From: Bubalus kerabau
Lineage: Eukaryota > Chordata > Mammalia > Artiodactyla > Bovidae
Direction: 5' to 3'
DNA length: 64,000 bases
Assembly: GCF_029407905.1 (NCBI RefSeq)
Contig: NC_073641.1
Location: 15,483,001 to 15,547,000, forward strand
The translations under genes and the position numbers were made by a program. This document shows, one piece after another, positions 11,285 to 23,755 of this stretch. Numbering within the stretch: the stretch's first letter is position 1; each line of letters opens with the position of its first letter. The notes under the pieces are model-generated. The model made no database searches, was not told where the DNA came from, and was given only the letters and a program-made list of their open reading frames with translations.

Positions 11285-12215
11285 GTTGTTAAAGGTTACA
11301 AATCCAAACTACACTCTCGAAAGAAAAAATGGGGCAAAACTTCCCAACACTGGATTTGGCAATGAGTTACTGGCTATGACACCAAAAGCAGAAGCAATAA
11401 AGAAAAAATCAGACAACTGGATTTCACAAAAATTAAAAAAATGTTTGTGCCTCAAGCCACTATCAACAGAAAAAAAGGCAACCCACAAAATGAGACAAAG
11501 TATCTACAAATCATGTATCTGGATAAGGGATTAACATCCAGAATACAGAGCACTCTTAAAGTTCAACAACAGAACAACATGATTCAAAAATGGACAAAGA
11601 CATTTTTCCGAAGAAAACATAAATAAGCATTTGGAACTATGTTCAATATTGCTGTCATTAAGGAAATATAAATCAAAAAGATGAGATACCATCTTCACAC
11701 ACATTAGGATGGCTACTATCCAAAAAATAAAACAAAACAGAAGTAAGTGCTGACAAGGATGTACTGAAATTAAAGCTCTTATTAGACCACTTGGGCTCTG
11801 CTGGCAGAAATGTAAAACAGTACAGCCAACTGTGGAAAATATGGCAGTTCATCAAAAAACTAAAAATGAAATTATTATATGTTTCAACAATTCTGTTTCT
11901 GGGTATACACCCAGAAGAACTGAAAGCAGGGTCTCTAGGGAGGGGGTGGGGTTAGTGAGTAGGAAGGAAGGATTTAGTTTGGGGCAATCTAATGCACAGC
12001 ACTGTGATTGATTATAACTGACAAACACTACATACTTGAAAATTGCTGAGAGTGGGTCTTAAATACACAAAAAGGAAAAAGTAATTACATGAGGTGATGG
12101 AGGTATTAGCTAACTCCAAGATGGTAGTCATATTGCAATATATGTGTATCAAATCAAAACGCTTACATGTTAATTATATCTCAGTAAAGCTGGGGAAGGG
12201 ACAGGGAAGATGAGA
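11285..12215 (+). mobile_element. Second L1 ORF2-end/3' UTR fragment
   Basis: Sequence around GCAGAAGCAATAAAGAAAAA (11388), ATCAACAGAAAAAAAGGCAA (11462) and CTGGATAAGGGATTAACATC (11519) is the typical L1 ORF2 C-terminal region. It is followed by a 3' UTR to about 12215. No intact frame remains. Confidence 0.75.
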
Positions 12216-12346
12216 ACTGAAAGAAGGCAAAAATAAACATTTGGCAAATTTTTTAAAAATAGTGCTCTTCTACAGAGACTATTTCAGAACATATCTAGGA
12301 AAATTCTGATATAAGGGAAAGCCACAGAGTCAGGGAACTTGGATTC

Positions 12347-12454
12347 TTTTTTTTTTTTTTGGTGCCAAGTAGTCTGTGGGATCTTAGTTTCCTAACCAGG
12401 GGCTGAACCTGGGCCCACACCAGTGAAAGCACCACTGGACTGCCAGGGATTTCC
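12347..12454 (-). mobile_element. CHR-type SINE
   Basis: The T-run at 12347-12360 is the reversed tail. The minus strand gives the TCCCTGGCAGTCCAGTGG head and a degenerate internal promoter region. Flanking duplications are unclear. Confidence 0.75.
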
Positions 12455-12595
12455 CTAGATTTATTTTTTGAATCTCATTGTGTCAGTAATCAACTACATG
12501 ACCTCTAGGATTTCATCCCCCGCTTTGGACCAAAAGTTTCCTCTTCTGTTAAAGATAAAAGAATGGTTACCTAGATTAGACTGTTAGTAAGCAAC

Positions 12596-12855
12596 GGCAC
12601 CCCACTCCAGTACTCTTGCCTGTTAAATCCCATGGACAGAGGGACCTGGTAGGCTACAGTCCATGGGGTCACTACGAGTCGGACATGACTGAGCAACTTC
12701 ACTTTCAGTTTTCACTTTCATGCATAGGAGAAGGAAATGGCAACCCACTCCAGTGTTCTTGCCTGGAGAATCCCAGAGACGGGGGGGCCTGGTAGGCTAC
12801 AGTCTATGGGGTCACACAGAGTCGGACACGACTGAAGCGACTTAGCAGCAGCAGC
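12596..12855 (+). mobile_element. Bov-A2 dimeric SINE
   Basis: Plus-strand dimer starting GGCACCCCACTCCAGTACTC, with the second monomer from about 12728, ending in the AGCAGCAGCAGC tail at 12845-12855. No clear target-site duplication was found. Confidence 0.9.
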
Positions 12856-12940
12856 AAGCCACTTTCAGTGATAAAATCCACTGAATCTAAGGAAAATATC
12901 ACCATTCTGGGGATGTCTTTTGTTTACACCAAATTACCTA

Positions 12941-13985
12941 TTCAGTTCAGTTCAGTTCAGTCACTCAGTCATGTCCGACTCTTTGCGACCCCATGAATCG
13001 CAGCACCCCAGGCCTCCCTGTCCATCACCAACTCCCAGAGTTCACTCAGACTCACGTCCATTGAGTCAGCGATGCCATCCAGCCATCTCATCCTCTGTCG
13101 TCCCCTTCTCCTCCTGCCCCCAATCCCTCCCAGCATCAGAGTCTTTTCCAATGAGTCAACTCTTCCTATGAGGTGGCCAAAGTACTGGAGTTTCAGCTTT
13201 AGCATCATTCCTTCCAAAGAAATCCCAGGGCCGATCTCCTTCAGAATGGACTGGTTGGATCTCCTTGCAGTCCAAGGGACTCTCAAGAGTCTTCTCCAAC
13301 ACCACAGTTCAAAAGCATCGATTCTTCGGCACTCAGTCTTCTTCACAGTCCAACTCTCACATCCATACACGACCACTGGAAAAACCATAGCCTTGACTAG
13401 CCGGACCTTTGTTGGCAAAGTAATGTCTCTGCTTTTGAATATGCTATCTAGGTTGGTCATAACTTTCCTTTCAAGGAGTAAGTGTCTTTTAATTTCATGG
13501 CTGCAGTCACCATCTGCAGTGATTTTGCAGCTCAAATAAATAAAGTCTGACAGTGTTTCCACTGTTTCCCCATCTATTTCCCATGAAGTGATGGGACCGG
13601 ATGCCACGATCTTCATTTTCTGAATGTTGAGCTTTAAGCCAACTTTTTCACTCTCCTCTTTCACTTTCATCAACAGGCTTAGTTCCTCTTCACTTTCTGC
13701 CGTAAGGGTGGTGTCATCTGCATATCTGAGGTTATTGATATTTCTCCCGGCAATCTTGATTCCAGCTTGTGTTTCTTCCAGTCCAGCGTTTCTCATGATG
13801 TACTCGGCATATAAGTTAAATAAGCAGGGTGACAATATACAGCCTTGACGAACTCCTCTTCCTATTTGGAACCAGTCTGTTGTTCCATGTCCAGTTCTAA
13901 CTGTTGCTTCCTGACCTGCATACAGATTTCTCAAAAGGCAGGTCAGGTGGTCTGGTATTCCTATCTCTTTCAGAATTTTCCACAT
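12941..13985 (-). mobile_element. BovB LINE, RT domain to 3' end
   Basis: The minus strand encodes a long, nearly undamaged piece of the BovB protein: reverse-transcriptase motifs (AGQEATVRTGHG, then RYADDT with the YADD catalytic core near 13720) and the conserved C-terminal region (GCESWTVKK, FELWCWRRLLRVPW) through to the 3' end. It lacks the endonuclease and the RT N-terminus, so it is a 5'-truncated dead copy. The open frame on this strand runs past the BovB into the neighbouring hAT terminus, making an accidental 370-codon frame. Confidence 0.92.
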
Positions 13986-14033
13986 TAGATCAAGGTCATT
14001 GATACATGAAACTAACAAAAATAAACCCAACGG

Positions 14034-16905
14034 CAGGGGTCCCCAACCCCTGGGCATGACTGGTACTGGTCTGTGGCCCATTAAGAATCAGGCCACACAG
14101 CAGGAGGTGAGCAGCAGGCTGCTCCCCATCACTCCAATTATCACATGAGCTCTGCCTCCTATCAGATCAGTGGCAGCATTAGATTCTCACAGGACCACAA
14201 ACCCTACTCTAAACTATGCATTCAAGGGGTCTATGTTGCATGCTCCTTTTGAGGATCCAATGCCTGATGATCTGAGGTGGAGCTGAGGTGGAGGTGAGTC
14301 ACTCTGGGGAGCGCCTGAAAATATGGATTATCATCAGCAGAGAGGTTTGACTGCACAGAGACCGTAATAAATCAATTGCTTGCAGACTCCTATCAAAATT
14401 TTATCCATGAATGGCAAGTCATAACTGAGCTGCATCTGGTGGCAGACTTTATAGTGGCAAGTGAGTTGACGTATTTCAATTATACAGCTACATCTGGTGG
14501 CAAGATTTAAGTCAGAATCCAACACTTAATTTAGTCCACACATGGCCCGCCAATTATTTACCATTTCTGTCCATGCCTCTCTCCTGCACTGCATACTTAT
14601 CTCAGTCACAGTTCTTGTAAGCCCACAAGCTAATTCTAGCCAAAATGAGTAAAACACAAACAAAGCTTCTTTGAAAAGAAGGAAAGATCCAATGATTAGA
14701 CAGCAAAAGACTCTAAGACTGCCAACAAAAAGAAAGTTGGATTTAAAAGAAAATACCAAGAGTCCTACTTAATTGTGGGTTCACTGCAACAGGTGATTCA
14801 CATTCTCCAAGCCTCTTTGACTAATATGTAGTGACCAGCTATCCAACAAAGCCATGAAACCTTCAAAACTGCTTTGCCACATGGAGACCAAGCACTCTAC
14901 ATTAAAAGACAAGCCTTTGGAGTTTTTCACAAGTAAAAAAATACGAAGAACTTCTCAAAATAAAGAAACATGAACATGATGAACAGAAGCAATTACTGAA
15001 GTCCACCACTTCATTACTTGTGTCTACACTGAGAGCATCATTCTTAGTGCCTAACCACCTTATTAAAGCAAAGCTTTTACTATTAGCGAAGAGAACTTTT
15101 TAGGAGAGGCTGCAATTCAAAAGGTGGCATGCGTTCCTCTTTTGGCTAGCACCGTTAACTAGATGAACTGATGAAATAGCAGGGGATGCTGAGGCACAAC
15201 TGTTAGAGAGGATTAATGAGTCACTGTGGTAAGCAATCCAGATTGACAAGGCAACAACACTTGTTTCTGTGAGCTGTATTTTCAGGAGGATGTGCATGAG
15301 GATATGTTATATGCACTTTTGTTGCCAACACCACCACAGTTGCAGAGTCTTTGAATGATTAGACATCAGGAAAACTGAATAGGTCATTCTGTGTCAGCAT
15401 ATGCACAGACTGACCAGCTGCCATGACTAGACAGTTACTCAGGTCAAAGATGTAGCTTCAGAATGAGAGTCTATGCACTGTGTCATCCATAGAGAAATGC
15501 TGGCTAGCCAAAAAATGTCACCTGAACCTAACATTTTGCAAGATGTGATTAAAACTGTCAACCACCTTAAAGTATATGCCCTTAACTCACGTCTGTTCGT
15601 GCAGCTCTGAGAGGACATGGATGCAGGGCACACACATCTTCTCTTATACACAGAAGTGAGATGGCATTCTAAAGGTGGCTCACTGGCCAGAGCTCCTGAA
15701 CTACGAGAGCCACTCCAGAGGTTTCTTTTAGAAAAACAGTCACCACTCAGCACATTTCAGTGACACAAAATGGGTCACAACACTTGCCTGTGTGACATTT
15801 TCAACCTGCTCAATGAACTCTATCTGTCACTTCAGGGGAGAACAACTGTGTTCCAGCCGGCAGATAAAGTGGCTGTACTCAAAGCTAAACTAGAATTATG
15901 GGGCAATGAGTGGACATTGGGATTTTTCACGTTTCAAACATTAGTAGAGATTTTGAAAGAGACTGAGCCTGGGCCTTCTTTCTCCCAAGCCATGTTATCA
16001 CCTATGTCAGCTTTCAAAAGAGTTTGACCATTACTTCTCAACCACAAACAACCCCAATACTGGAAAAGAATGGATCCACAACCCATTTGTGAATGAGCCA
16101 GGTGAACTTACTTTGTCCAAGCTAGAAAAGATCAACTGTTGGAGACCGCAAATAACAGTGGTCCTAAAAGTATGCTGCTGCTGCTACTGCGAAGTCACTT
16201 CAGTCATGTCCGACTCTGTGCGACCCCATAGATGGCAGCCCACCCGGCTCCCCCGTCCCTGGGATTCTCCAGGCAAGAATACTGGAGTGGGTTGCCATTT
16301 CCTTCTCCAATGCATGGAAGTGAAAAGTGAAAGGGAAGTCGCTCAGTCGTCCGACTCTTCGCGACCCCATGGACTGCAGCCTACCAGGCTCCTCTGTCCA
16401 TGGGATTCTCCAGGTAAGAGTACTGGAGTGGGGTGCCATTGCCTTCTCCCCTAAAAGTATGAGACGACTTCAAACCTCCATCCACTCTAGATTAAAGTCA
16501 AGGCAGAATATCCTTAGATTTCCACAAAAGCACAGAAAAGCCTGCTTCCACTTTCAACATCCTATCTTTGTGAAGCAGGGTTTTCTGCAGTGAAGCAACC
16601 AAAACGAGATTACAGAGTAGACTGGACAAAGACTGGACACACTTTTGTTTCAATGTCTCCCATCACCCCCAGATGGGACTGTCTAGTTGCAGTAAAACAA
16701 CTTCAGGGATCCCACTGACTCTGCATTATGGTGACTTGTATAATAATTTCATTATATAGCATAACTTAATAGTAATAGAAATGAAATGCACGATAAATGT
16801 AATGCCTTGAATCACCCTGAAACCACCCTGTCCCGGTCTCCAGTCTATAGAAAAATTGTGTTCCACGAAACTGGTCCCTGGTGCCAAAAAGGTTGGGGAC
16901 TGCTG
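14034..16905 (+). mobile_element. hAT (Charlie-type) DNA transposon with BED-finger transposase relic
   Basis: Terminal repeats CAGGGGTCCCCAACC (14034) and GGTTGGGGACTGCTG (ending 16905) are complementary at 13 of 15 positions. The flanking 8-mers CCCAACGG and CCCTAGGG agree at 6 of 8, fitting a decayed hAT 8-bp duplication. Internal sequence encodes fragments of a hAT transposase: a BED zinc-finger end (SNKAMKPSKLL, then HMETKHS, near 14849) and a C-terminal region (FNLLNELYLSLQGRT near 15800; KLELWGNEWTLG near 15888). Many stops and frameshifts make it non-functional. Transposases of this family gave rise to host ZBED/FAM200-type genes, but nothing here suggests domestication. Confidence 0.85.
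16175..16449 (-). mobile_element. Bov-A2 SINE inside the hAT element
   Basis: Reverse-oriented dimer from the CTGCTGCTGCTACTGCGAAG tail to CCATTGCCTTCTCC. It is bracketed by a perfect 12-bp duplication CCTAAAAGTATG (16163-16174 and 16450-16461), with hAT sequence continuing on both sides. Confidence 0.93.
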
Positions 16906-16913
16906 CCCTAGGG

Positions 16914-17989
16914 TGCAGTAAGCAGTGGCAAAGATCTCTTGGGAAACATTTACTATGTGTATAAACTACAAAGCTGGAGTTTAATATTATAATCAAATAA
17001 AGGACCAAAATAACTATCATTAAAAGATATACATAATTACTACTCTGCATCACAGTAACATACTAAGAGTTCAAGGGAAATGTTTGTAAGTAGTAGCATT
17101 TTTCTCAGAAATAAATAAAAAAGCAGTCAAGGAAAAACAATATTCAAGAAGCCATTCTCATACCACTGAAGTTACTGTCAACAGGCAGTTAAAGGGCAGA
17201 ACAGTGATAGAAGGAACCAACTTCTACTTAAATCAACATCAAGAGTTTAGCAAGTTTTCTTGTTCCCTTTCCCATCCCTCAGTCAGACAATGCTAGAGGA
17301 AGAAAGTGTAGTATGATTAAATGGAAACTCCTGGGCAATAATAAAAATCCCTTTCGAAGATTAATCAGACTGCTATCCTCATCTTGGAGGATGATCTTAA
17401 GCAATGAAAGAAAACGAGGGAAGAATTTTTCAGTTAAAAAAGACAGGTTATTAAATACTTGTGAGTATCCATATTAAATTATGAAACATGAGAATATACA
17501 ATTTAATAATTTATTATTCAATTTTTTAAAAAGTGCTATTACTGGCAGATCCAAGCATACCATCTAAAAATGTATTAGTGATTTTTTAAAGTCTTCAGTA
17601 GAATGCAGTAGGTAATAAACATGAGAAATCAATCTCCTCCTTCTATTTAAGTATCCAGATAATACAATTAAAGAAATAGCCCCATTCACAGCAACAGCAG
17701 CTCTCACCTTCCCCTCCATTAAGTTTTTTGGAAATAAGCTTAACAACAACAACAAAAACCAACATAATTCCTCACAGTATTACACATACTAATAAAAAAA
17801 AAAAAACCACTGGATATAACAAGAAGAAAATCGTAAAATCAACTGAAGAGCATAAAGTGTTAAATAAATGGAAAATTTACTTTCCTAGAAAAAGCTATGC
17901 TATTCTAATGGTATCAATTACTTCTTAAACTAATCTATAAATTCAAGCATTCTCAATCAAGATAAACACAAGAAGTATTTGTAGAACTT
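16914..17989. other. Unassigned AT-rich sequence
   Basis: No gene or confident repeat is seen. It may contain very old L1 sequence leading into the fragment that starts near 17990. Confidence 0.35.
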
Positions 17990-19790
17990 AATGATTCAAG
18001 TCCACCTGGCAAATGTTTTCCAAAGTAGAGTAATAAACTGACACTCCCAGATATTAAGAATACTATAATGGGGGAGGGGAGAGCCAAGACAGCATAGTAT
18101 TAAAAAAGAAAAAGAAAACCTTGATAAAGATTAAGTGTATTTGGGAATTTACTATTGATAAAGATAGACTTTTTAGAAGTAAAAAGATGATTTATTCAAC
18201 AAATGGTGTTACACCTAGTTAGAAATGTGGAGAGAATAAATCTCGATAATTACTTCACTCCTTAAGCCGAAGTAAGAAAACAAGTTATTATTTTTATAAT
18301 CCTGGTATTAATCCTTCCTATAATACCATTAAACCCAAAAATGCATAAAAACTGACAAACTTGACTATGTTAAAATTTAAACTACTATATAGCAAACAAC
18401 ACCACCAAAGTATATAAGCAACAAATCAACCAAATTCATGTACAACACAAAAGACATACAAATACGTAATATTTCTAAAATAATTTTTACATTTAACTTG
18501 GCAGTCACAATCAGTAAGTAGCAATCTGACTCCAAAGCCTAAATTATATATAAACCATACTACACTGCCTGTCTCAGATTTATACAAATATTTTAGGATA
18601 GCTAATATCCAATTTGTTCAAGAATGCTTATAGTGAGGTACTCTCATATACTATTGGTGACGTATCAGTTCAGTTCAGTTCAGTCACTCAGTCATGTCCG
18701 ACTCTTTGCGACCCCACGAATCGCAGCACGCCAGGCCTCCCTGTCCATCACCAACTCCCGGAGTTCACTCAGACTCACATCCATTGAGTCAGCGATGCCA
18801 CCCAGCCATCTCATCCTCTGTCGTCCCCTTCTCCTCCTGCCCCCAATCCCTCCCAGCATCAGAGTCTTTTCCAATGAGTCAACTCTTCCCATGAGGTGGC
18901 CAAAGTACTGGAGTTTCAGCTTTAGCATCATTCCTTCCAAAGAAATCCCAGAGCCGATCTCCTTCAGAATGGACTGGTTGGATCTCCTTGCAGTCCAAGG
19001 ACTCTCAAGAGTCTTCTCCAACACCACAGTTCAAAACCATCAATTCTTCGGCGCTCAGCTTTCTTCACAGTCCAACTCTCACATCCATACATGACCACAG
19101 GAAAAACCATAGCCTTGACTAGCCGGACCTTTGTTGGCAAAGTAATGTCTCTGCTTTTGAATGTGCTATCTAAGTTGGACATAACTTTCCTTCCAAGGAG
19201 TAAGCGTCTTTTAATTTCATGGCTGCAGTCACCATCTGCAGTGATTTTGGAGCCCAGAAAAATAAAGTCTGACACTGTTTCCACTGTTTCCCTATCTATT
19301 TCCCATGAAGTGATGGGACTGGATGCCATGATCTTCATTTTCTGAATGTTGAGCTTTAAGCCAACTTTTTCACTCTCCACTTTCACCTTCATCAAGAGGC
19401 TTTTGAGTTCCTCTTCACTTTCTGCCATAAGGTTGGTGTCATCTGCATATCTGAGGTTATTGATATTTCTCCCAGCAATCTTGATTCCAGCTTGTGTTTC
19501 TTCCAGTCCAGCGTTTCTCATGATGTACTTTGCATATAAGTTAAATAAGCAGGGTGACAATATACAGCCTTGACATACTCCTTTTCCTATTTGGAACCAG
19601 TCTGTTGTTCCATGTCCAGTTCTAACTGTTGCTTCCTGACCTGCATACAGATTTCTCAAGAGGCAGGTCAGGTGAAGTATAAACGGATACAAACTCTTCA
19701 GAGAAAATCTATCAATCAATTTCAACTACACATACAGCAAATGCACTTTTGGTATTTATCCACCAAAAAAAAAAATCTATATAACAGTGT
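17990..19790 (+). mobile_element. Old, decayed L1 fragment split by BovB
   Basis: Scattered L1 ORF2 similarity on the plus strand (TTCAACAAATGGTGTTACAC near 18196, TACTCTCATATACTATTGGTG near 18639) resumes after the BovB with TATAAACGGATACAAACTCTTC near 19678 and GTATTTATCCACC near 19752. The rejoining of the 'one-by-one' motif across the BovB supports a single parent element. Confidence 0.6.
18666..19670 (-). mobile_element. BovB LINE, RT domain to 3' end
   Basis: The minus-strand copy is flanked by GGTGACGTAT (18656-18665) and GGTGAAGTAT (19671-19680), a 10-bp duplication with one mismatch. It encodes the YADD-containing RT core and the BovB C-terminus. A one-base loss near 19000 (in the PWTARR segment) shifts the frame, so two overlapping open frames replace one. 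It is 5'-truncated and inactive. Confidence 0.92.
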
Positions 19791-19823
19791 AAAAACTTAC
19801 ATACAAGGAATACAAGAATAGAG

Positions 19824-20170
19824 GCTTATCTGAGGGCTCAGGGGTAAAGAATCTACCTGCCAATGCAGGAGACATGGGTTCAATGCCGGATCTGAGAAGA
19901 TCCCACTTGCTGCGGAACAACTAAGCCCATGTGCCCCAACTACTGAGCCAGTGCTCTGAAGGCCAGGAGCCGCAAATACTGAGCCCATGTGCTGCAAGTA
20001 CTGAAGCCTGTGTGCCTAGAGCCTATGCTCCACAACAAGGAAAGCCACCACACTGAGAAGCCCACGCACCTCAACTAGAGAGTAGACCCTGCTTGCCTCA
20101 ACCACAGAAAAGCCTGCGCAATGATGAAGACCCAGCACAGCCAAAAATAAGTATAATTATTTTTAAAAAA
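19824..20170 (+). mobile_element. CHR-2-type SINE, long form
   Basis: It starts GGCTTATCTGAGGGCTCAG. A tRNA-like head with GGTTCAATGCC is followed by the long unique body (AACTAAGCCCATGTGCC, GAAGCCCACGCACC) and the end GAAGACCCAGCACAGCC before an A/T-rich tail. Confidence 0.85.
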
Positions 20171-20269
20171 AGTATAAGAATAAACCTATATTTTGCACAG
20201 CACTGTCATGAATATGAAATAAAATTCATATTTATGCCAAGAAAAATTTAAACATAAGCATTTTCTCTA

Positions 20270-20928
20270 CCCTTTAGTCTCTGTACGTTGTGTATCCTCA
20301 TTTTGCATTTTGACCAAACCTCCCCTATCAACAGGCATACCTGCTCAACCATAAACAGCAACATTCTCCTGGATGCCCAGTTGTTAAGAATCAGCCTGAC
20401 AATGCAGGGGGACACTGGTTTGATTCCTGGTCCAGAAAGATTCCACATGCCATGGGGCAACTAAACCCATGGGCTGCAACTACTGAAGCCTGCGAGCCCA
20501 AGAGACTGTGCTGGCAACCAGACAAGCCACCGCCACGAGAAGCCTGTGCACTGCAATCAGAGAGCAGCCTCCACTCGCCACCATCAGAGAAAGCCCATGC
20601 ACAACAATGAAGACCCAGTGTAGCCAAAAAACCACCATTCTCCCAACAACAGGACAACTCAAAGGATAATATTCCTTCTTGATCTTATAAAGGGTCACAT
20701 GACCCACCTCGATGGTGCTTAAATGTGGATTATGTAAACTGCCAATAATACTTCATTTAATGTACAGCCCGCTGTCTCAAAAAAGCTTATATAAACCATG
20801 TGTTGACTTCTAATGGGCGGGACAGTTCTCAGAGCTTTCTGAGATGCTCTTTCTGGGTTATAGTCCTTAAATTTGGCACGAATAAAATTTTCCAATTCTT
20901 AGACTGACTGATTAATTTTTCATCGACA
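20270..20928 (+). mobile_element. ERV-type solo LTR, interrupted by a CHR SINE
   Basis: The 3' half has LTR architecture: a TATA-like TTATATAAACC at 20788, a polyadenylation signal AATAAA at 20881, and an end in ...CATCGACA at 20928. It resembles a known bovine ERV LTR (BTLTR1-like, from memory). No gag, pol or env sequence adjoins, so it is a solo LTR. The 5' boundary is uncertain, and a CHR SINE at about 20368-20640 splits the U3 region. Confidence 0.62.
20368..20640 (+). mobile_element. CHR-2-type SINE nested in the LTR
   Basis: Long-form CHR body (GGCAACTAAACCCATGGGCT near 20456, GAAGACCCAGTGTAGCC near 20609). Near-identical ACATTCTCC and ACCATTCTCC flanks suggest the target-site duplication. 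Confidence 0.8.
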
Positions 20929-21258
20929 CGTGTAACAACCTAGAAATATTAATGCTAATTAACATATACATACATACCTATTATAATCTCTTACACTGAA
21001 ATATTTCATCTTCCATTTTTATCTAAAGATACTTAGACATGTACATATATGTACACTTACATGTTAGAATACATATAGAAGTCTCCAGAGAACACACAAC
21101 ACACTGAGAATCTCTGGGAGATAGAAGTATATGGAATTTTCATCTTCTATATTATAAATTTCTGTATTTTATAAACAATAAAAAAAATTAAGGTAACTGT
21201 TTTAGTGCTTTACCTAACAAAAGTCTCTCACTGCTTGTACCTTGTCCAGCCCTCCAAG
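20929..21258. other. Unassigned AT-rich sequence
   Basis: No recognisable gene or repeat. Confidence 0.35.
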
Positions 21259-21467
21259 CCTGAAAGTGTTAATTGCTCGGTTGTGTCTGACTCTTTTGAG
21301 ACCTCACAGACTGTAGTCCACCAGGCTCCTCTATGGAATTTTCCAGGCATGAATACTGGAATGGGCTGTCATTTCCTTCTCCAGGGATCTTCCCGACCCA
21401 GGGATCAAACCTGGGTCTCCTGCATTGCAGGTAGATTTGTTACCATCTGAGCCACTAGGGAAGCCCT
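21259..21467 (-). mobile_element. Bov-tA SINE
   Basis: The reverse copy shows the BovB-derived A-part (TTGCTCGGTTGTGTCTGACTC), then the tRNA-like head ending GAGCCACTAGGGAAGCCC on the plus strand. The B-box region (GGGATCAAACCTGGG, reversed) is retained. Confidence 0.9.
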
Positions 21468-22405
21468 ACCCTGAAGTATTTCACTCTACACATACCTAAA
21501 AGACAGAACTGATAGAAATGGTACTCATTTCGGTAATCAAGTTCAAAGAGATAAAGAAGACAGACTCCCAGACTGTTTCTGGTTTAGGAACAGTTTTCAA
21601 AAGAAAGAGCAGACAGGACATTATGTTGCTATCAGGTATCTCTCATGGGTCGAACTGCATCTACTATACACACGCTAATATTCTGCAGTTAGCCCCAGGA
21701 CAATCAACTAAATCTTTTGAAGTCTCCAGAGATTAACAGGGCACCCAAAGAATCCATTTGTTGCTGCCAGGATTCTTATCTTTTCCTAGAAGACTAAGAA
21801 TAAATCTATTCTAGTCACAAAATAATATCCCAATATACCTCTAAAATCACTTCCATAATCTTCAGAGATGGGGCAAGTCAAACTAACTTATTCTAGACTA
21901 GGTGATAGCCTTGGTAAGGAGATTCATTTTGAGATTACAGGTTTCTTGTGTTAGCCCTAATACAAATGACACAACTTTCTTTCACCCCACCGCACAGGAT
22001 TCTAGAATTGGTCTACTGGTCTACAGATTGAAATTCCAAGGACACAATTATCAAGAAGGTAAGGTAAGGTAATTCCAAACTTTGGAATTATGTAAAAATA
22101 AAACTTTCATATGGAAAAACACAGTTGCACCAAAATCACTGCATTCATACTAAAATCAAGCCCCAACATTATCTCCACAAGTAACCTATCCAATCTACAC
22201 TATAAAAGTACTGATTCATTCCATCCCCCTTTCATACAGTAACCTGGAATTACTATGGAATGAAATACTTCACCCAAGTGTATTTTACAATGTGCTACAT
22301 TTTAGAATTTTATCCCTTTATAAATACTTCAAAAATTAACTGAACTACAGGGCCTTGTAGCTAAAAATGTCTGTCTTATGAAATGCTTACCTCATCTCAC
22401 TCACC
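21468..22405. other. Unassigned sequence
   Basis: No gene is seen. The small duplicated AAGGTAAGGTAAGGTAA run at about 22058 is a local simple repeat. Confidence 0.35.
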
Positions 22406-22430
22406 AAAAAAAAAAAAAAAAAAAAAAAAA
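22406..22430. repeat. Poly(A) run
   Basis: An uninterrupted A-tract of about 25 bases. No retroelement body was recognised immediately 5' of it, so it may be an orphan tail or a simple repeat. Confidence 0.9.
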
Positions 22431-23599
22431 GTACAGAAACAAAACTAGTTCTCACTAGCAGAGAAAGGTTACAAATATGGAAAGGGAAAACACTAGAGTG
22501 AACTCTGTGGTGCTAGACTAGAATTGGCAGTATCATTGTGAAATCATTCTGTATTTACAGAAATATAGATATGAATGTCTGTGCACATAAAAATATTCCC
22601 TAGTTCTATACACTAAGAAGGCCAGGAGAAGAAACACCCCAAGAGCAGCAAGCACAAGAAGTGCCCTGATTTTGGCTTCTAAGTACCACTTTCCACCAAA
22701 AATAACTGAAGCAGCAGGTTTGAAGGTAAGTCTGGAACAGCATATTGCGCTAGATACAAAAAAAGTGCTCAAAGAAGGAAGAAAGAAAATAAAAGTATGT
22801 CAAAAAGAAAATAAACCAGCTGGAAGGGGTTCTCACCAGCAAAATCAACAATTTGAGCATCACAATAAATGATAATGGATTATAAATCAGTGAATATAAC
22901 AGGTAATCATGAATAGATAAATGTAAATAAATAAATTAAAAATCTGATGAGGAACAAAATATTTACATAGTTTCAATACTCAGTCCCAAAATATTTAATA
23001 ATTACAAATGAAGAAGGAGTACCTTGACATAGATGTCTAGCAGTTACAATCTTAGTTACATAACCAATTCCTATCAGTAATGGGACAACTGAAATTGCTT
23101 GCCACCTAATAAGATACAAGAATCCAAAATCACTTCCATGATAATCCTGCCATGAAACTCTAATCAAAATCTAATTAAATGTCAGAAAAAATGCAAATTA
23201 AGGTTTATTTTTAAAAAAGATCTATAATCTTTAAAGTATCAAATCCCCTGAAAGTAAAAATTAAAATTGTTCCAGATTAAAGAAGACTAAAGAATATAAC
23301 TAAATGTAATGTATGATTACATTATATGTATGTATGGTTCTAAACTGGATACTTTTAATCTAAAAGACATTAGAGTGACTTGTCAAATTGAGATGTTAGT
23401 AATGGATTAACTTCCTAATTTTGATAGTTATGATGTTATTATGTAGGAGAATGCCCTTATTTGTAGGAAATAAGCATTAAAGTATTTAGAGGTGATGAGG
23501 CATCAGGTTGACAGGAACAAAAAAGTTATTTGCACTATGCTTCCAACTTTTCTGTGTATCTGTCATTGTTCCAAATTTTAAAATATGAAAAAAATTACC
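22431..23599. other. Unassigned AT-rich sequence
   Basis: No gene, RNA or confident repeat was recognised. Confidence 0.35.
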
Positions 23600-23755
23600 A
23601 AAAAAATCCCTGGATAGGAGGGTGGTTGGGGGAGAATGGAAACATGTACACGTATGGCTAAGTCTCTTCCCTGTTCACCTAAACTACAACCAAACTGTTT
23701 ATCAGCTGTACTCCAACATAAAATAAAAAGTTTCAAGTCTGGAGGAAAAAAAGAA
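23600..23755 (+). mobile_element. L1 3'-end fragment
   Basis: The segment with GGGGGAGAATGGAAACATGT near 23629 and CTGTACTCCAACATAAAATA near 23707 followed by an A-rich end resembles a bovine L1 3' UTR and tail. Confidence 0.55.
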
